Notes: generated by a model not told the origin, from the letters alone. 64,000 bases of DNA from Stenogyne calaminthoides (GCA_037126765.1 JBBCBC010000024.1:15783554-15847553); one strand, 5' to 3'. Positions 12,301-23,026 are shown, counted from the stretch's first letter. Numbers and translations are program-made.

Positions 12301-12538
12301 AGACCAAGACTCTGTTGGTGTCCTCTCGCAGATTGATAACGAACTGTAACACCTCCTGCGACAGTTCCAGTTCCGGTTTGTTGCCGACCAACCTTCCCAA
12401 GTGTGCAAGTCGAAGCATATGTAGCGCTTCTTCCTCTACCAGCGTGCACTTGTTGTCTTCCATTTCCACTACATGCTCGAAATAAGGTTTCTCCATTTCT
12501 GCGAGATTCCTTATCATTCCATGGCATGGAAACTCCAT
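9338..12538 (-). pseudogene. Element B ORF3 (env-like position), broken
   Basis: Starts with ATG at 12538. N-terminal module 12538-11909 (MEFPCHGM...; one stop near 12170) resembles the C ORF3 around KPVYRVLIDIV, GSLEQ and LRLMAAIEDS. The middle (11866-10160) is Glu/Gln/Pro-rich, then a 218-codon coiled-coil stretch at 10816-10160. The C-terminal module (9772-9338, 144 codons) is basic then Trp-rich: WPHIDKWMPI, EAFIAYLL, APG, PPPR. It is close to C 48994-48620. Several frameshifts and stops lie between blocks. No transmembrane or signal segment is visible. Total span is about 3.2 kb, the same size as in A and C. Function unknown. Confidence 0.75.
10240..10249 (-). other. Internal polypurine-tract-like motif in B ORF3
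   Basis: Minus strand AAAAAGGGGG inside the codons for A-K-K-G-E, about 1.27 kb upstream of the true tract at 8971-8980. Same position and reading as in C (49531-49540). Confidence 0.75.
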
Positions 12539-13115
12539 TGAAGATTTTCTGGTTTTGAGTACACGGAGGGTTTGGAAAGTTTGATCGTTCTTGTAGGGAA
12601 ATGCAGAGTGTAAAATGATAAGAGTTTGGAGACGAAGGGGTATATATATGATCTGTAGAGATAGATCAATGGTTGAGATTAAATCCGAATAAACGACTAA
12701 GATTTAATCTGGGGCTTGTAATAATCTCAAGATTTATTTGCTATTAGTAGCAAATAAGCAGTAAAGCATTTTTAGTGGCAGCAAAATAGGTTGACAAAAT
12801 GATGTTTCACTATAATCGAGGTAAACCCTTGATGTCTTTCCAAAATTTTAGCCAATAATAAATCTTCAAACATTTCCGTTAAAAGTTCAGGTATGTTGTA
12901 TTTATTTTAAATGATTACTGACTGAAATAAATACTTGTGAGTAAATGCATGTACCAAGTGTGCTTCCGGATTAATTGAGTACTTAATCCTTTCTGAACAC
13001 TGACCTTGACAAAAATTGTCCTGATTCTCAGATTTCTCCTTAGTGATTCTTGTCCTGTGTTTTTCCTACTAATAAAACTTCATACATCTTGAAGAACTTC
13101 TCTCTTCAGGATAAA
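12539..13115. other. B spacer between RNase H and ORF3
   Basis: About 580 bases, AT-rich, with no ORF I can support. It probably holds the ORF3 leader and any splice acceptor or other expression signal for ORF3; none can be identified by eye. It is much shorter than the 2.2 kb spacer of A. Confidence 0.6.
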
Positions 13116-13838
13116 TTACTCACCTGGATCCAACATACCTAATTCAACTGATAGTTCCTGAAATCTTGACTCAACCAAAGGCTTAGTAAGAATAACAGCT
13201 CTCTGTTTATCAGTGTGAATTTTCTCCATCCTGATGTCTTTCTTCTCTATATGGTCTTTGATGAAATGGTGCCTGATATCCACATGCTTACATCTGGTGT
13301 GTAGTACAGGATTTTGTGATATAGCAATAGTACTGTTGTTGTCACAGAAAATAGGAACTTCATTGGCCATAACCTTATAATCTCTCAGTTGTTGCTTTAG
13401 CCAAAGAATCTGTGCACAGCAACTTCCTGCAGCCATGTACTCAGCTTCAGTAGTACTAGTTGCTACTGAGGTTTGTTTCTTTGAAAACCATGATATCAAT
13501 TTGCTTCCTAGAAATTGACAAGTTCCTGAAGTGGACTTCCTGTCAATTCTGCAACCACCATAATCAGCATCTGAATAACTAGTTAATTCAAGGTTATTAT
13601 CAGCTGGATACCATAATCCTCTATTCACTGTGCCCTTTAGATATCTCAGTATGTTTTTGGCAGCTTCCATGTGACTAGTCTTAGGATTAGCTTGATATCT
13701 TTCGCATATCCCAACAGCAAAAGTAATGTCAGGTCTACTTACTGTGAGATAGAGCAATGATCCAATGATCCCTCTATAAACAGTATGGTTAACTAATTTG
13801 CCTTCAGGATCAGGATCCATTTTGTAGTTAGTATTCAT
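13116..13838 (-). pseudogene. Element B RNase H domain, open for 240 codons
   Basis: Copia RNase H with its motifs in order: SDADYGG (catalytic Asp), TTEAEYMAA (Glu), CDNNSTIAI (Asp), then HTRCKHVDIRHHFI and the tail ILTKPLVESRFQE, ending LGMLDPGE and a stop at 13116. It degrades the RNA strand during reverse transcription. The domain itself is unbroken, but upstream pol carries stops (for example CAA to TAA near 13933) and A splits the RT, so it is not expressed as a working polyprotein. It is the best preserved RNase H in the window. Confidence 0.85.
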
Positions 13839-14123
13839 GGGAATTCTAACTGCATTACAATTCTGAATACCATACTTGGCAATCAGATCTCTGGTATACT
13901 TGGCCTGATTGATGAAAATTCCTTCTTTAGATTATTTCACCTGAAGTCCTAGAAAGAAATTCATCTCCCCCATCATTGACATCTCAAACTTACCTTTCAT
14001 CAGTGTAGAAAACTTCTCACACAACTGATGATTTGGGGATCCAAAGATAATGTCATCCACATATATCTGAACAAGTAAGATATCTTTCCCATCTTCTATC
14101 CTGAACAAGGTTCTATCCACAGT
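13839..14123 (-). pseudogene. Element B reverse transcriptase, C-terminal part
   Basis: From the A insertion (VDRTLFRIEDGKD) through the catalytic QIYVDDIIFGSPN (YVDD intact, about 14052-14063) to MNFFLGLQVK. An in-frame stop follows, where other copies have Gln (CAA to TAA). The missing N-terminal half of RT lies at 29635-30408 beyond element A. The RT copies element RNA into cDNA; here it is physically split. Confidence 0.88.
14119..14123. other. Target-site duplication of element A, left copy (ACAGT)
   Basis: ACAGT precedes the 5' LTR of A and recurs at 29630-29634 after the 3' LTR. Removing A plus one copy restores the B RT reading across T-V-D-R-T, as seen uninterrupted in C near 53665. 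Confidence 0.95.
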
Positions 14124-14944
14124 TGTTGGGAAATCTATAATTTAGTTTTGATGGAAGTTCCAAAACAGGTTGTAATAGGACCAGTCAGACCTGTTAGCTG
14201 ACTGATGACTTAGAATCAGATTAAGATGACCAGCTGAAATGTATAGATAGCTGATGTAAAAGATAGGTCACATATTGAGGGGGAACTCAATATGTATAGG
14301 TCAGGTCGAAGTATCAGATGACCCAGATAAGGTCAGATGATCAGAAGACTAAGCACAAATCAGAAGACAAGAAGTTAGAAGATCAGGTGAAGACAAGAAG
14401 ACACTAAAGACTCAGATGAACCTGAAGACTCAGATAGACACTGAAGACTCAGATGAACCTGATGACTCAGATAAGCCTGAAGACTCAGCAACGAACCTGA
14501 AGACCCAGTATGACTGAAGACACTGAGGCTTAGAGACACCTGAAGATCAAAAGACTTGAAGACCTATATCAGCAGAATCGGCATATTAAGCTAAGACAAT
14601 GTGCATCTGAAGACTCAATAAGGTAGACTGATCAGTTACCTGATCTAGTCAGCTCACACCTGGTGACAATCAAAAAGATACACCAGACAAGATGAATCTT
14701 CTACAAAAAGAATATCAATCGTCTAACGGACAAATTTCTGAAGTGCCGCCTCGCGAAGCCAAGGAGAAAGCGACACGTGCACAAAAAGAGCTGACAATAT
14801 GGGATACGACGCTGCGGACAAAAATGGCACTAATCATGCCTACGGCCACACCGATAATCGAAGCACGTCACAATCATATCCTCCAACCTACCTAATATAG
14901 CCCGAAATTCAAATTGCTCTCCAACGGTTCTTTGATTTCGAGGT

Positions 14945-14952
14945 CTATAAAA
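14945..14952 (+). promoter_or_regulatory. TATA-like box of A 5' LTR
   Basis: CTATAAAA after CGAGGT and before TGGGATCGATC, about 820 bp into the LTR. Conserved in G and in the A 3' LTR, and in related form in E. Likely start of retrotransposon transcription about 30 bp downstream. Confidence 0.6.
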
Positions 14953-15220
14953 TGGGATCGATCTTCATTTTGAAGAAAAGGACCAACAAGTGAGAAACCA
15001 CATCACATGAACTATTGAGCAAGCGGAACAACAACATTCACGCAAGAAAATTCAAGAAGAATTTCTGCTCGAAGAACACCATAGTTGAAGATTATTCTTA
15101 GAGTGTTCATCCCATTAGTTCTTAGCAAGAAATCCTATCCACTAGCATTTTGGCTACCTAAAATACCAGGATAGATTTCCAGTTGGAACCCTCAAACATT
15201 CTTTACCCAAACGCAAGTTA

Positions 15221-15496
15221 GGTTAAGTTTGTAGAGTGAGAACTCGATAAACATCTCAGCCATCCTGTAAAGGATATAAGTCCCGCAGGTTATGTTTGTA
15301 GAGTGGGAACTCTGTAAACATCTCGGCCATCCTTTAAAGGATATAAGTCCCGCAGGTTAAGTTTGTAGAGTGGGAACACGGTAAACATCTCGGCCATCCT
15401 TTTGAAGGATATAAGTCCCGCAGGTTAAGTTTATAGAGTGGGGATTCGGTAAACATCTCGGCCATCCCGTGAGGGGTATAAGTCCCGCAGGTTAAA
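15221..15496. repeat. 68-bp tandem repeat, four copies, in A 5' LTR
   Basis: Units share GTAAACATCTCGGCCATCC and ATATAAGTCCCGCAGGTTA. It lies between the TATA-like box and the primer site, so probably within the transcribed leader. Matches 28921-29196 and, inverted, 3654-3928. Confidence 0.85.
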
Positions 15497-15974
15497 GTCG
15501 GTTAAGGTTCCCCTGTGTTAAGGGAAGAGTGGACGTAGGACGAGTTTCGTCTGAACCACTATAAAAAGTCTTATGTGCATTTACTTGCTTTCTTACTGCT
15601 TTACACAAGTCACACAACTGAGTTTAAAACATCATACATATTCTAAGTTAAAGCTCAGTCTGCACCAAGCAACTGATCTGATCAGATTGACACCTTAGTC
15701 AACTGGTTGAAAATTGACTTAAAAATCTGATTGACAAAACTGGTTTTTCACACGGGTAAAAATAAGCTTCCGCACCATTCAGTTAAACTGACAGATATCA
15801 AACTGATCTGCCCTTAGGCACTCAGTAAGATTGAACATCAGTCTAAACTGATACACTATCACTCTGATCGGGTAATCTGCAGTTCACACCTGATCCGCAC
15901 GAAAAGTTTTAGAAGTCTATTCACCCCTCCCCTCTAGACTTCCACCCTCACAAAACCCATTCGGGACCTACAAG

Positions 15975-15986
15975 TTGTATCAGAGC
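15975..15986 (+). other. Element A primer-binding site
   Basis: TTGTATCAGAGC two bases after the LTR; one mismatch to the canonical TGGTATCAGAGC complementary to initiator-Met tRNA. The mismatch would weaken tRNA priming. Confidence 0.85.
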
Positions 15987-16107
15987 AGTGGTTCTACAGA
16001 CCACTGGCTTTGAGTATCTTTGATTCTTGAGGAAGAATCTTTGAGGTCATTTGAACAGATCTTGAAAAATCATTTTCAAAACTCATTCATTTTCAAAATC
16101 ACTCAGC

Positions 16108-18018
16108 ATGGATAATACCTCTGGCATGTATCATGATTTGCCTAAGTTTTCAATTGATGAGTATTCAGTTTGGGCCATATATATGTGCAACCATCTAGGA
16201 TCGATAAGCGGCAGAATGATGGAAGTCATTGAGCGAGGACCCATCATCATATATCACGACAACCCAGCAGTTGGAGGAGATCCAGCCTTGATGGATGTAG
16301 AAGAAAGAAGGTTGTATACTCTAGATACAATCACCAGGCATATAATCATGAAGACGATGGATAAAGTCACCAAGGAGAAGATAAAGTATCTCAAAACCGC
16401 GAAAGCAATGTGGGATACTCTTGCTGAGATATGCGAAGAAAATGATCAGATCAAAGACAGCCGACTACAAGCTGAACTGGTGAAGTTCGAAAAGCTCAAG
16501 ATGTTGCCCAACGAGACCATCAACGAGCTCGATGGGAGGATCACCATGTCAGTAAATAAGCTACGAGAACTTGGAAGAGAGATGTCAGACAAAGATATCA
16601 ACTACAAGATCTTAAGATCTCTCACCAAGAAATGGGACATGAAAGTCACGGTAATCAAGGATTGCCAAGACATTTCAAAGATGAAGCCGAGTAGCTTGTT
16701 CCTAAGCCTTAAAGCTCACGAGTATGATTTAATAGAAAGAGGACAAGCAAATGAAGACGAGATGCCTGCTGAAGCCTCAACGTCTAAATCAGTTGCATTT
16801 AAAGTAACCAGCAGCAGATCGAAGGCCACTGAACCTGTTGGAAACATAATGAGTCATGCAGAACAGATTGCTCTGCTTACCAGGAAACTTGAAAGAACAA
16901 ATACTCAGCTTGGTAAGTATCGGAGATTCTACAGTGACTATCAAGACAACAAAAGAAATAGGAGGCCAACTGACAGATCACTAGAAAGAACCAGATCTGA
17001 TGATCGAACAGATCACAGAGAAGAAAAGAAAAGAGATGATCTGTCAAATGAGAGAAGAGATAACAGATCTGACAAAAGAAGTTCAGATTACCATCAGAAA
17101 GGGAAGTCACCTGATAGATCCTATAGATGGAGTGACTCACCTAGCAGAGGAAGTTCCGTAGATCGAGGATCATGCTTCAACTGTGAGAAACCAGGTCACT
17201 ACAGCACCGACTGCCCTGACCTGACTCCCAGAGAAAGAGAAGAGAAACGGAACAAAAGAGAGCAACGCCTCAGAGATAGGAGAGCCCTGGTCGCTGACAC
17301 ATCTGGAATTGATGATTCCTATCTGCCTTCTGAGGACTCTGGCTACTCTTCTGTAGAAGACTTCTGTCTGATAAGCAGTGCTGTTGACTTCCACGAGCAT
17401 GAAGATCTGATATTCTCTTCAGATGACGATGAAGTCTACCTGATGGCCAAGGAGGACCAATCTGAGGTAACATCCAAACCTTCGGCTTTTTCAAATTCCA
17501 CACCTGCTATTATTAGCACACCTGCTGGAGAGATTGACTTGCAGCTCTACTCTGAGCAATTGCTTTATGATCTCTCTGATGCAGTAGACACTTATACTAT
17601 AGTGGAAGCTGAAAATGACAAGCTAAGGATCAGAAATAATCAGCTTGTTAAAGAGAACGCTCTCAGTAAAGCTACTGAACTGAAATTTGCTGAAAGTGCT
17701 CAGAAGGTAACCGAGGAACTTAACATTCTGAAAGTTAAATCTTCTGATCAGGAGAAGCAGATCAAAGATCAGCTAGCAATCAACAAACAGCAAGCTGATG
17801 AGTTCAAAATCCTTCAAGCTAAATTTGATGAGTTATTCCGACTACATGAGAGTCTAAAATCTACTGAGGATAGTTTGCGCAAGAAAATAGAGGTATTCAC
17901 GAAGTCATCTAAAACCGTTCAAGATATGAACACCTATTTTCGAACGCCGACTAACAAGAAGGGAATTGGGTATGAGAACCCTTCTACATTCTCAAAAGCC
18001 CCGTTTGATTCACTTTAG
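16108..18018 (+). CDS. gag: Element A gag polyprotein, 636 codons open
   Basis: Capsid/nucleocapsid protein of a copia element; it assembles the particle that packages element RNA. The N-terminal UBN2/copia gag core spans about residues 65-215 (AMWDTLAEI, MLPNETINELDGRITMSV, KKWDMKVTVIKD). An Arg/Asp/Lys-rich basic segment follows (about 265-350). A CCHC zinc knuckle sits at Cys356, Cys359, His364 and Cys369. An acidic linker and a C-terminal coiled coil occupy about 470-600. The ATG at 16108 is supported because G and E start at the same codon. The stop at 18016-18018 is TAG where the D copy reads CAG (Gln). The original ORF therefore continued into protease, and this C-terminus is a nonsense truncation. 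It is the only unbroken gag core in the window. Confidence 0.88.
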   Translation: MDNTSGMYHDLPKFSIDEYSVWAIYMCNHLGSISGRMMEVIERGPIIIYHDNPAVGGDPALMDVEERRLYTLDTITRHIIMKTMDKVTKEKIKYLKTAKAMWDTLAEICEENDQIKDSRLQAELVKFEKLKMLPNETINELDGRITMSVNKLRELGREMSDKDINYKILRSLTKKWDMKVTVIKDCQDISKMKPSSLFLSLKAHEYDLIERGQANEDEMPAEASTSKSVAFKVTSSRSKATEPVGNIMSHAEQIALLTRKLERTNTQLGKYRRFYSDYQDNKRNRRPTDRSLERTRSDDRTDHREEKKRDDLSNERRDNRSDKRSSDYHQKGKSPDRSYRWSDSPSRGSSVDRGSCFNCEKPGHYSTDCPDLTPREREEKRNKREQRLRDRRALVADTSGIDDSYLPSEDSGYSSVEDFCLISSAVDFHEHEDLIFSSDDDEVYLMAKEDQSEVTSKPSAFSNSTPAIISTPAGEIDLQLYSEQLLYDLSDAVDTYTIVEAENDKLRIRNNQLVKENALSKATELKFAESAQKVTEELNILKVKSSDQEKQIKDQLAINKQQADEFKILQAKFDELFRLHESLKSTEDSLRKKIEVFTKSSKTVQDMNTYFRTPTNKKGIGYENPSTFSKAPFDSL

Positions 18019-19070
18019 AAGGGTGTAATCAAACGAGTTTCTGATAAAGATACACTAAAGCTAAACTTGTATCTGATAAGGGAAAAAGACACACGAGCAA
18101 GTAAAGGCGGTGCTTAATCGTAAAGGAATGTAAATGGACCTAATCGATAAAGCATCGGTCGAGAATCAACAGAAGAACCTAGTTCTTCTGAAGAAACCTC
18201 AGCCTGATCAGCAGATTAGGTATCAGAAGAGACAACCTGCAAGAAGGAAATCTAATCTGAGACCCAATCAAGGTCAGCTACCTAATAAGTAAGCAATAGG
18301 TAAACTGCAAAGACCACCTATGCCAAAAAGATATGAATCTTTTGATGGTAGCAGTAGTACCTACCCTTATAACCAGAGATCTAGGGCTACTGCACCTGAG
18401 CCACACTGGATTAAAAGAAGACAAAATATAAAGAAAAATCCCAAGTCTTCTAAGTCACCCAAGGCTCACACGAATAATCATATTAATCAGAAAGCATATA
18501 AAGAGACATACGATTATGTTGATATGTATGGGAGACAAATCAGACCTTCTAATCTATCTGATTTCAATAGAAGTGTTCTGTTTGTGTGGATCCTTAAATC
18601 CACCACTAACCCCCCAGACCCAATTCAAAGGGTACCTAAAGCCCGATTTGATTGCGGGTTCGCGTGGATCGGCCAACAAAGGAGGTGCACAAGCAACTAT
18701 CCGGTACATCGATAGTGGATGCTCAAGGCACATATTCGAAGCAAACATCTCCTTAGCTCTTACAAAGAACAAGAAGGCCCACGTGTACTCTTCGGTGATG
18801 ATAACTTTGGTTTTACCAAAGGATTCGGAACCTTAGAGAATGATGATGTACAAGTAACGGAGTCTCAGATGTCGAAGGATTAAAGCACAATCTACTATCT
18901 CAGATCACAATTTCTGCGACAAACGGATTCGGGCCGTTGAGTTCTCGGCGACAAGTGTACGATAAGGAATCGAGCCACTCAACAAATCTTGCTAATTGGT
19001 TCAAGAAAAGGCACAATCTACACAAAGCAGATTGGAACAAGGTTGTTCAAGAATACATGCTTAATTGTTA
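18019..19070 (+). pseudogene. Element A gag-pol linker and protease, broken
   Basis: Downstream of the gag nonsense codon. The linker has the conserved YDYVDMYGRQIRPSNLSD block (about 18507-18560). The retroviral-type aspartic protease has its active site Asp-Ser-Gly at 18711-18719, followed by Cys-Ser-Arg-His, so the catalytic triplet is intact, unlike in G. The rest is spread over at least three frames. The stretch 18840-18975 differs strongly from D and is rich in CG dinucleotides with small indels. It cannot yield a working protease. Confidence 0.78.
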
Positions 19071-19840
19071 AGAGTTCTAAAAGTAGCAGTTGGCTCTGGC
19101 ACAAAAGAATGAGTCATCTGAACTTTAAGACTCTTAACAGGATAGCTAGGATGTCTTTGGTTGAGGGACTTCCGAATGAGATATTCTCCAAAGATTAGAC
19201 ATGTGCCGCATGTCAGATGGGAAAACAAGTTAAAGCCTCATTCAAGGGAATACCTGGACCAGCATCTAGTAGAGTATTGCAACTGCTCCATATGGACCTA
19301 TTCGGACCAGTTACACCAGTCAGTCTCAGTGGACGCAAATATACTCTAGTAATCGTGGAGGATTATTCCAAGTTGACTTGGGTTGTATTCTTATACAAGA
19401 AGAACGAGACAACGACAAAGATACCCGAGCTGCTCAAGAAGCTACAAAACGAGAAGGGTGTCAGCATAGTAAAAATCAGATCAGATAAAGGTACAGAGTT
19501 CCTGAATTCCTTTATTACTAATTTTTGCACTGATTTTGGTATATAACATGAAACGTCAACTGCAAGAACACCACAACAAAATGGAGTAGCAGAACGGAGA
19601 AACAGAACTCTCAAGGAAGCTGCTCGCACTATGCTAGCTGAACATGCTACACCAAGCCATTTCTAGGCAGAAGCAATCAATACCGCATGCCATACTCAGA
19701 ACAGATGTTCTCTGACTAAGACTCACTTCAAAACACCTTATGAACTGTGGAAGGACAGAAAACCTCGTGTTTCATACTTCCATGTTTTTGGGTGCAAGTG
19801 TTTCATTCACAATAAAATGGGAAAAGTCAGTTGAAGACTT
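19071..19840 (+). pseudogene. Element A integrase, broken by stops
   Basis: GAG-pre-integrase zinc module from about 19095 (LWHKRMSHLNFKTLN), with a stop after FSKD near 19196. The core begins at 19217: Asp of LLHMDLFGPV, then Asp of KIRSDKGTEF. A TAA follows (GI-stop-HETS, where D has Gln CAA). The Glu of QQNGVAERRNR lies beyond the stop, and another stop replaces Trp near 19664. The DD35E residues are all still encoded, but the frame is interrupted at least three times. Integrase would insert the cDNA; this copy is dead. Confidence 0.85.
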
Positions 19841-20440
19841 TTGAGGCCAAGTAAGATGAGGGTATATTCTTAGGATATTCCTCATCCAGCAAGGCTTTCA
19901 GGGTTTACAACAAACGAACCCTAGTTGTGGAAGAAACACCCCATGTGGTCTTTGATGAGACATCTTCTGAACAAGAGAAAGCTGCCTCAGAACAAGTCGT
20001 ACCAGATCAACCGCTACCTGATACGCAGAAAATGGATCAGCTAAGCATCAAGGAGAAAGAACCTGAACACGTAACAGTGTACATCCCAAAACTTGATCTT
20101 GCTGATTCAACAGGTCAATCAGACCCTAAGATACGCACAACTGTCAGTGAAGAAGCTGTTACAGCTGAGACAGTATCAACTGAACCATCTGGTTCAGGGG
20201 GAACTCCTGAAGTTCCTACGAACAGACATCAGCACATGATGAGTCCAACATCAGCTGAGACATGTTCTTATCAAGTAGATCATAATTCCGCACCACTCCC
20301 AATCACTAGTAACGAACTATCAAATATGAATGATGTTCTCCAAACAGACGCACATCAGAACAGAAGGACCTGGATTACCAGTCATCCAACTGATCTGATT
20401 ATCGGAGACCCATCTGATAGAGTCAAAACTATACATCAGA
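19841..20440 (+). pseudogene. Element A integrase-RT linker
   Basis: Open from 19927 and rich in Glu, Ser, Thr and Pro, with no domain I recognise. It joins integrase to RT as in D (38980-38315) and C (54875-54610). It begins with the conserved RTLVVEETPHVVFDE block. Such linkers are variable in length and poorly conserved. Confidence 0.7.
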
Positions 20441-21240
20441 TTGGTGAAAGTGCCATGTACTATTGTTATCTGTCTTTGAAGGAATCAACTACAGTAGAGG
20501 AAGCTCTACAAGACGCAAGCAGGATTCTAGCCATGCAGGAGGAGCTGGAACAGTTTGAGAGGAATCAAGTTTGGAAATTGGTGGACAGACCAACTCATCA
20601 AGACGTAATTGGCATGAAGTTGGTATTCAAGAACAAGAGAGATGAGAAAAATGTCATAACCAGGAATAAGGCAAGACTTGTTGCTAAGGGGTATTCACAA
20701 TCAGAAGGAATTGATTATGATGAGACCTTTGCACCAGTCGCTCGCCTTGAGCCATTCGGCTGTTTCTGGCATATGCTGCCCACAGAGGGTTCACTGTGTA
20801 TTAGATGGATGTAAAGAGTGCATTCTTAAACGGGGTACTAGCAGAGGAAGTTTATGTCGAACAACCTCCAGGCTTTCAAAAAGGCAACTAAGTGTACCGT
20901 TTAAGGAAAGCTCTTTACGGCCTGAAACAAGCTCCTCGAGCTTGGTATGATACACTCTCTCAGTTCTTGATAGACAACGGGTTCACTAAAGGAATAGTGG
21001 ACAGAACCTTATTCGAATAGAAGATGGAGAAGATATTCGATGGTTCGATTTACGTGGGCGACATCATCTTTGGATCTCCCAACAAGAAGCTATGTGAGAA
21101 GTTCAGCAAATTAATGCAAGGGAAGTTCGAGATGTCCATGATGGGTCAGATGAATTACTTTCTGGGTTTACAAGTCAAGCAGAGTCAGAAGGGATATTCA
21201 TCGCGCCAGCGGTAATACACAAGGAATCTCTTGGCAAAGT
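20441..21240 (+). pseudogene. Element A reverse transcriptase, broken, YVDD altered
   Basis: N-terminal RVT_2 blocks are open to about 20745 (RNKARLVAKGYSQSEG, YDETFAPVARLE). A frameshift follows; the first catalytic Asp is in MDVKSAFLNGVL near 20807, then ALYGLKQAPRAWYDTL. The second catalytic motif reads YVGD instead of YVDD near 21050, so an essential metal-binding Asp is now Gly. Stops interrupt before VYRLRK and in the RTLFE region. The domain is inactive on both counts. Confidence 0.85.
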
Positions 21241-21993
21241 TTGGAGTTCAACATTGCAAGGAAGCCGAATTCCCATGATGACCGGGTTCAAGATGGATCC
21301 GGATGAAGATGGTCGAAAAGTTAATCGAAAAGAATATAGAGCTCGATTGGATCACTTCTATACCGTTGCGCCAAACAGACCGGACATTACTTTTTACAAA
21401 GAGGTGTATGTGCCAGATTTCAAGCAAATCCAATGCAAAGCCACCTAGAAGCAGCTAAGCGGATTCTCAAGTATCTGAAGGGGATGTAAACCTCGGTTTA
21501 TTTTACCCATCGATGACAATCTAGAGCTTAGTGGGTATTCGATTGAGACACGGAGGTTGCGAGAATCGCGGTAGTCAACCTCGGGTTCATGTCGATTTTG
21601 GGAAATAAAACCGATCTCATGGTTTCGAAGAAGCAAACATCGATTCGCGACATCTACTCTTGAAGCACAATATATGGTCTGCGAGGGAAGTCGTTGTTCC
21701 CAATCGCTCGCTAAGTCGATGGTGAGGGATTACAACATCGTAGCTAAGAACGTACCTATATATTCGTGGCGATAATAGTCTTATTGCAATCACTTTCGTA
21801 ATCTCGTTCTACATATAAGATGCAAGCATGTGGATGTCAGACACCATTTTATCAGAGATCATGTTGAAAAGAAGAATATCAGGATGGAAAAGATCCATAC
21901 TGACAAGCAGAAAGCTGATATCTTAACCAAGCCGCTAGCTGAGATCAGATTCAGAGAGTTATGCAACGAGCTAGGGCTTCTGGATCTTGGATA
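21241..21993 (+). pseudogene. Element A RNase H, heavily degraded
   Basis: Homology to the RNase H of B and D is clear at 21240-21475 and again from about 21815, where KCKHVD-like and HTDKQKADILTKPLAE blocks end in LGLLDLG near 21990. Between 21480 and 21810 it departs sharply from D, with many CG dinucleotides and small deletions, and the three catalytic motifs cannot be read. The reason may be mutation or a local sequence error. Confidence 0.75.
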
Positions 21994-22762
21994 ATGGTTG
22001 AAGGATTGATCTCCAGAACCAGTTGGTTAAAAGACTAACCAGGTTAAGTGGAATCAGTTGAGTTATGAATCTCAACTGATCAAACGACCAGACGAGGAGC
22101 CGATCTGAAGTTCAGAAAAGGAGCAGATCAGAAAGTCAGATAAGTAGCCGATCTAAAGTTCAGACAAGGGGAAGATCAGTTCTAGACATATCAGATTAAG
22201 GAAGAACTGATCAGATTGGAAGATTGCTTTATAAGTCGATTAAAGATGCAGTCAACAAGCAAATCAAGTTTAAAGCTACAGAACACATAAGTCAGAAGAA
22301 ACAACACATCAATGGAATAACAGAGTTTTTCATTGATAAGGACCCGGAGGTCAGTTTTACAAGTTACAAGTGATATCACAAGCTACAAATGCTACAACTA
22401 TCTTCAAGTGATATTACAAGTACAAGAAGACCCGGAGGTCAAAAACCATAAGCCCTAAGACAACCCTAGGCAGGGAAGGAGAGAGAGAGATTTTAAGAGC
22501 TGATGCTCTCAGACTCTCCAACCCAGGGGGCAGCAGAGAAGCTTCTAGAATCCTGAAAGCCGCTCTTAGAATCTTGGAGTGAGGAGCGAGAGCGAGCCTT
22601 GAAGGATCTTTAAGCTAGGAGCCCTTAGACCTAAAATCAATGGGCTTTCCAGCTGTTAAATGGGACACAGTGCCACAGGTTTGGTCACAAAGACCATATG
22701 GCCATGAGTGTCTCATGCAAATATTGAGTTTGATACACTATTTTGTATACCAAACTCATGTT

Positions 22763-23026
22763 TTATTTCAGACTGAGTCTGTTGATGCTAATTTCGTCAT
22801 CTCGATAGGCGCACAAGGTGCATATGGTTAGGAGAAGTGCCTTCTCATTTGCCTTAGCAGATCCGCCTCCATGGTGGTAAAGAAGCTTAGCATTGATCGT
22901 ATGTGAAATCTTAGATGATGACGAAAGCAGTGTGAAGGAACACACAGGGTTGATTTGAGAAGCTGAATTCATTGGAAAAGGGCTAAAGGTTCCCACCGGA
23001 AGTTTCACCGGAAATAAGGAACTCAT
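22763..23026 (-). CDS. Small ORF in A spacer, possible captured first exon (87 codons)
   Basis: ATG at 23026; begins MSSLFPVKLPVGTF and is Ser-rich and low in acidic residues for about 50 residues, which is the look of an organelle transit peptide. A TATA-like box (CTATAAATTA, minus strand, 23107-23098) lies about 75 bp upstream, the usual distance for a plant promoter with a short leader. It lies antisense to element A in DNA absent from B, C and D. I do not recognise the protein. It could be a fragment of a host gene carried by the element, or chance. No splice donor is obvious at its end. Confidence 0.3.
   Translation of the reverse strand: MSSLFPVKLPVGTFSPFPMNSASQINPVCSFTLLSSSSKISHTINAKLLYHHGGGSAKANEKALLLTICTLCAYRDDEISINRLSLK

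Larger units (their letters stand above)
14124..15972 (+). repeat. Element A 5' LTR (1849 bp)
   Basis: Starts TGTTGGGAAATCT and ends CGGGACCTACA. Contains short GAAGACTCAGATGAACCT-type repeats (about 14380-14520), TATA-like box CTATAAAA (14945-14952), a four-copy 68-bp repeat (15221-15496), and the conserved block GAGTGGACGTAGGA ... GAACCACTATAA (15526-15568). It carries about 43 bp near 15777-15820 that is missing from the 3' LTR. Confidence 0.95.

Noticed and set aside
14692..14895. 67-codon ORF near the TATA box of the A LTR (also 28392-28595)
   Set aside because: Present in both LTRs because the LTRs are copies; it is upstream of the promoter and has no recognisable domain.
15221..15496. 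Regularly repeated units, considered as a CRISPR array
   Set aside because: Units are tandem with no spacers and lie within a plant LTR.
22430..22640. Purine-rich block with AACCCTAGGC, considered as a telomeric or microsatellite tract
   Set aside because: The motif is not repeated and the GA run is short; it is treated only as part of the extra spacer DNA in A.
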